DNA from: JAABTH01 sp964492615
Lineage (GTDB): Bacteria > Bacillota > Dethiobacteria > DTU022
Reading direction: 5' to 3'
Length of the DNA: 64,000 nt
Assembly (NCBI GenBank): GCA_964492615.1
Contig: CAZBKZ010000002.1
Coordinates: 90,373-154,372 of the forward strand
Positions 62,274 through 64,000 of this stretch are shown piece by piece. A program made the translations under genes and the position numbers. Numbering within the stretch: the stretch's first letter is position 1; every line of letters begins with the position of its first letter. The notes beneath the pieces were generated by a model. The model had not been told where the DNA came from, did not search any database, and was given only the letters and a program-made list of their open reading frames with translations.

Positions 62274-64000
62274 ATGATTAGATCAATGAGTACTGCTGTA
62301 ACAGGCCTGCGCGGCCATCAGCAAAAACTCGATGTTATCGGTAATAATATTGCCAATGTTAATACTGTTGCTTTTAAAAAATCGCAGGCCCGTTTTGAGG
62401 ACCTGCTCAGCCAGACCATTCAGGGTGCCACGGCGCCGCTGACTCGCGGGGGGATCAACCCCTCTCAGGTCGGTATGGGTATGCGCGTATCTTCAATCAT
62501 TGATATCCATTTCCAGGGAGCCATCACCAACACTGATCGCGAAACCGATCTTGCCATAGAAGGCGAAGGCTTTTTTATCGTCTCCGATGGCAGCAGGGAA
62601 TACTACACCCGTGACGGCTCATTCGGCCGCGATGCAAACGGTGAACTGGTTAATGTTAACGGTCTCAAGCTGATGGGCTGGACCGGAGCAATCGGTGGTG
62701 AACTGGAACCGATGTACATTCCCCTTGGAGAGCGGATGGTAGCCCGTCCCTCGCAAAATCTGGGTTTTGCAGGCAACCTGGATGCCCGCTCTTATTTTGC
62801 CGCTATTAATGAAGAACAGGAAATTGTTCTTAACGGAGCAAGCGGTGGTACTTTCACCCTGGATTATAACGGAGCGACAACAGCAGGCCTCGCTTTTAAC
62901 GCAACGGCTGGCGCAGTTCAGACGGCGCTTGAGGGCCTGGCCGGTATTAACCCAGGAGATGTTAGTGTCAGTGGACCAGCCGGCAGCTGGACGGTGGAAT
63001 TTACCGGCAACCTGGCCGGAACAGACGTCAGCCAGCTTGGTATTGACGGCAGTGCGCTCCAATATCCTCTGGCAGCTGTCTCAACGGTTGTTGATGGAGG
63101 CGGCGGCAATAATGAAATCCAGGATGTAGACCTTGATGGTGCTGTCGGGGGCACTTTTGATTTAACCCTTGATGTAGGCGGTGTCTCCGGGGCTGAAACT
63201 TTTACAATTGCTTATAATGCTTCAGCTGCTGCTGTTCAGGCTGCCCTGGAAGGGCATACTGACGTTGCTTCGGGTGAAATCATTGTTACCGGTTCGCCCG
63301 GTTCCTGGACTGTTGAGTTTGTAGGGGCTTTGGCAAATACGGATATTGATGAAATGACTATTGACGGCACTAGCCTGGTTTATGACCTGGCTGCGGTAAA
63401 CAATCTGGCCCAGGGTCAGGAAGAAGTAGTTGACACTTACAGCTACGAATATTATGTTTTTGATTCACTCGGCAGGCGTTATAATGTTGACTACATCTTT
63501 ACTCCCCAGGGAGGCAACACCTGGAACTATTCACTTAGTGTAACTGATGGTTCCGGGCTGGAAATGCCTTTGACAGACGGAGGCAGCGGGGTACTGGCTT
63601 TTACCCCCCTTGGCAATCTCGATCTTTCCGCTTCCAGTATTCCCGATATACAGTTTCAGCCGCCAGGGGCGGCCCCACTGGTTATCGAGTCTGAATTTAA
63701 TACTGTCACCCAGCTGGCCGGCCAGAACAGCATGCTGGTCCGTGAACAGGACGGTTACGCCGCCGGTGAACTGGTTGCATTTTATATCAGCCGCACCGGG
63801 GCCATTGTCGGCACCTACACCAACGGTATGGTTGAAGACCTGGGTCAGATTGCCATGGCCTTCTTTACCAACCCGGAAGGTTTAATCAAGGAAGGTGGCA
63901 ACCTTTACATGGAAACCACCAACTCAGGTGAAGTAAGAATCGGTCTGCCGGGAACGGACGGGCGGGGGTTAATCTCATCATCGTCCCTGGAAATGTCCAA
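62274..64000 (+). CDS. flgE: Flagellar hook protein FlgE with inserted beta repeats (3' truncated)
   Basis: At least 575 residues; the frame is open to the right edge, so the C-terminus is missing. The N-terminus has the rod/hook motif GLRGHQQKLDVIGNNIANVN and the hook body domain (IEGEGFFIVSDGSREYYTRD). Residues about 185-260 and 295-367 are two copies of a repeat of the form GTFTLDYNG...ALEGL...GSWTVEFTGNLAGTD, seen in large surface proteins and not in a basic FlgE. AAGGAGG lies seven bases before the ATG. The hook forms the flexible joint of the flagellum. Confidence 0.95.
   Translation, partial: MIRSMSTAVTGLRGHQQKLDVIGNNIANVNTVAFKKSQARFEDLLSQTIQGATAPLTRGGINPSQVGMGMRVSSIIDIHFQGAITNTDRETDLAIEGEGFFIVSDGSREYYTRDGSFGRDANGELVNVNGLKLMGWTGAIGGELEPMYIPLGERMVARPSQNLGFAGNLDARSYFAAINEEQEIVLNGASGGTFTLDYNGATTAGLAFNATAGAVQTALEGLAGINPGDVSVSGPAGSWTVEFTGNLAGTDVSQLGIDGSALQYPLAAVSTVVDGGGGNNEIQDVDLDGAVGGTFDLTLDVGGVSGAETFTIAYNASAAAVQAALEGHTDVASGEIIVTGSPGSWTVEFVGALANTDIDEMTIDGTSLVYDLAAVNNLAQGQEEVVDTYSYEYYVFDSLGRRYNVDYIFTPQGGNTWNYSLSVTDGSGLEMPLTDGGSGVLAFTPLGNLDLSASSIPDIQFQPPGAAPLVIESEFNTVTQLAGQNSMLVREQDGYAAGELVAFYISRTGAIVGTYTNGMVEDLGQIAMAFFTNPEGLIKEGGNLYMETTNSGEVRIGLPGTDGRGLISSSSLEMS

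Overview
The window looks like a chromosome segment of an anaerobic, flagellated, Gram-positive-type bacterium (Bacillota, Clostridia-like). Supporting signs are the dnaG-sigA pair, pyruvate phosphate dikinase, an iron-sulfur/MvhD-type redox fusion, a tungsten aldehyde:ferredoxin oxidoreductase, a succinate/acetyl-CoA CoA-transferase, class I c-di-GMP riboswitches and many TTG and GTG starts. There is no oxygen respiration gene, prophage, insertion sequence or CRISPR array. The genus cannot be fixed from the sequence alone.

Layout. 1-7.4 kb: 3' part of ppdK, a GltD-ferredoxin-MvhD fusion, then dnaG and sigA, which overlap. 7.4-13.7 kb: a leftward operon (ThDP enzyme, Gfo/Idh dehydrogenase, IlvD-type dehydratase) divergent from a GPH sugar symporter, probably a carbohydrate or cyclitol catabolic locus. 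13.7-14.9 kb: tRNA-Asn, a stand-alone MetH-activation-domain-like protein, and a Met-Glu-Val tRNA cluster. 15-19 kb: a variant c-di-GMP-I riboswitch ahead of a secreted PGQS-repeat protein and a lipoprotein, then a solute-binding/PAS/GGDEF/HD-GYP enzyme. 19-26 kb: carbamate kinase, aldehyde ferredoxin oxidoreductase, class III aminotransferase, a beta-propeller lipoprotein, a secreted unknown and a tautomerase. 26-31 kb: nuclease lipoprotein, DUF401 permease, mnmA, a nitrilase-family amidase and a DUF418 protein. 31-34.4 kb: an HU-FlhG fusion ATPase divergent from a RodZ-like protein, csrA and flaG. 34.6-43.8 kb: CoA-transferase, XdhC-type protein, 5'-nucleotidase, class IV aminotransferase, Nif3-like protein, zinc-ribbon coiled coil, TPR-like membrane protein and TatC. 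44-48 kb: a 22-repeat MORN protein, ComFB and FapA (DUF342). 48-64 kb: flagellar genes flgM-flgN-flgK-flgL-fliW-(flgN-like), then a second c-di-GMP-I riboswitch and flgB-flgC-fliE-fliF-fliG-fliH-fliI-fliJ-fliK-flgD-(flagellar operon protein)-flgE, the last cut by the window edge.

The recurring theme is control of motility and cell surface by c-di-GMP. The window holds an enzyme able to make and degrade the messenger, two riboswitches expected to sense it (one on a secreted repeat protein, one on the flagellar basal-body operon) and ComFB, a family reported to bind cyclic nucleotides. A post-transcriptional layer (CsrA, FliW) and a flagellar placement ATPase fused to a DNA-binding HU domain complete the picture. 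The HU-FlhG fusion is the most unusual protein here.
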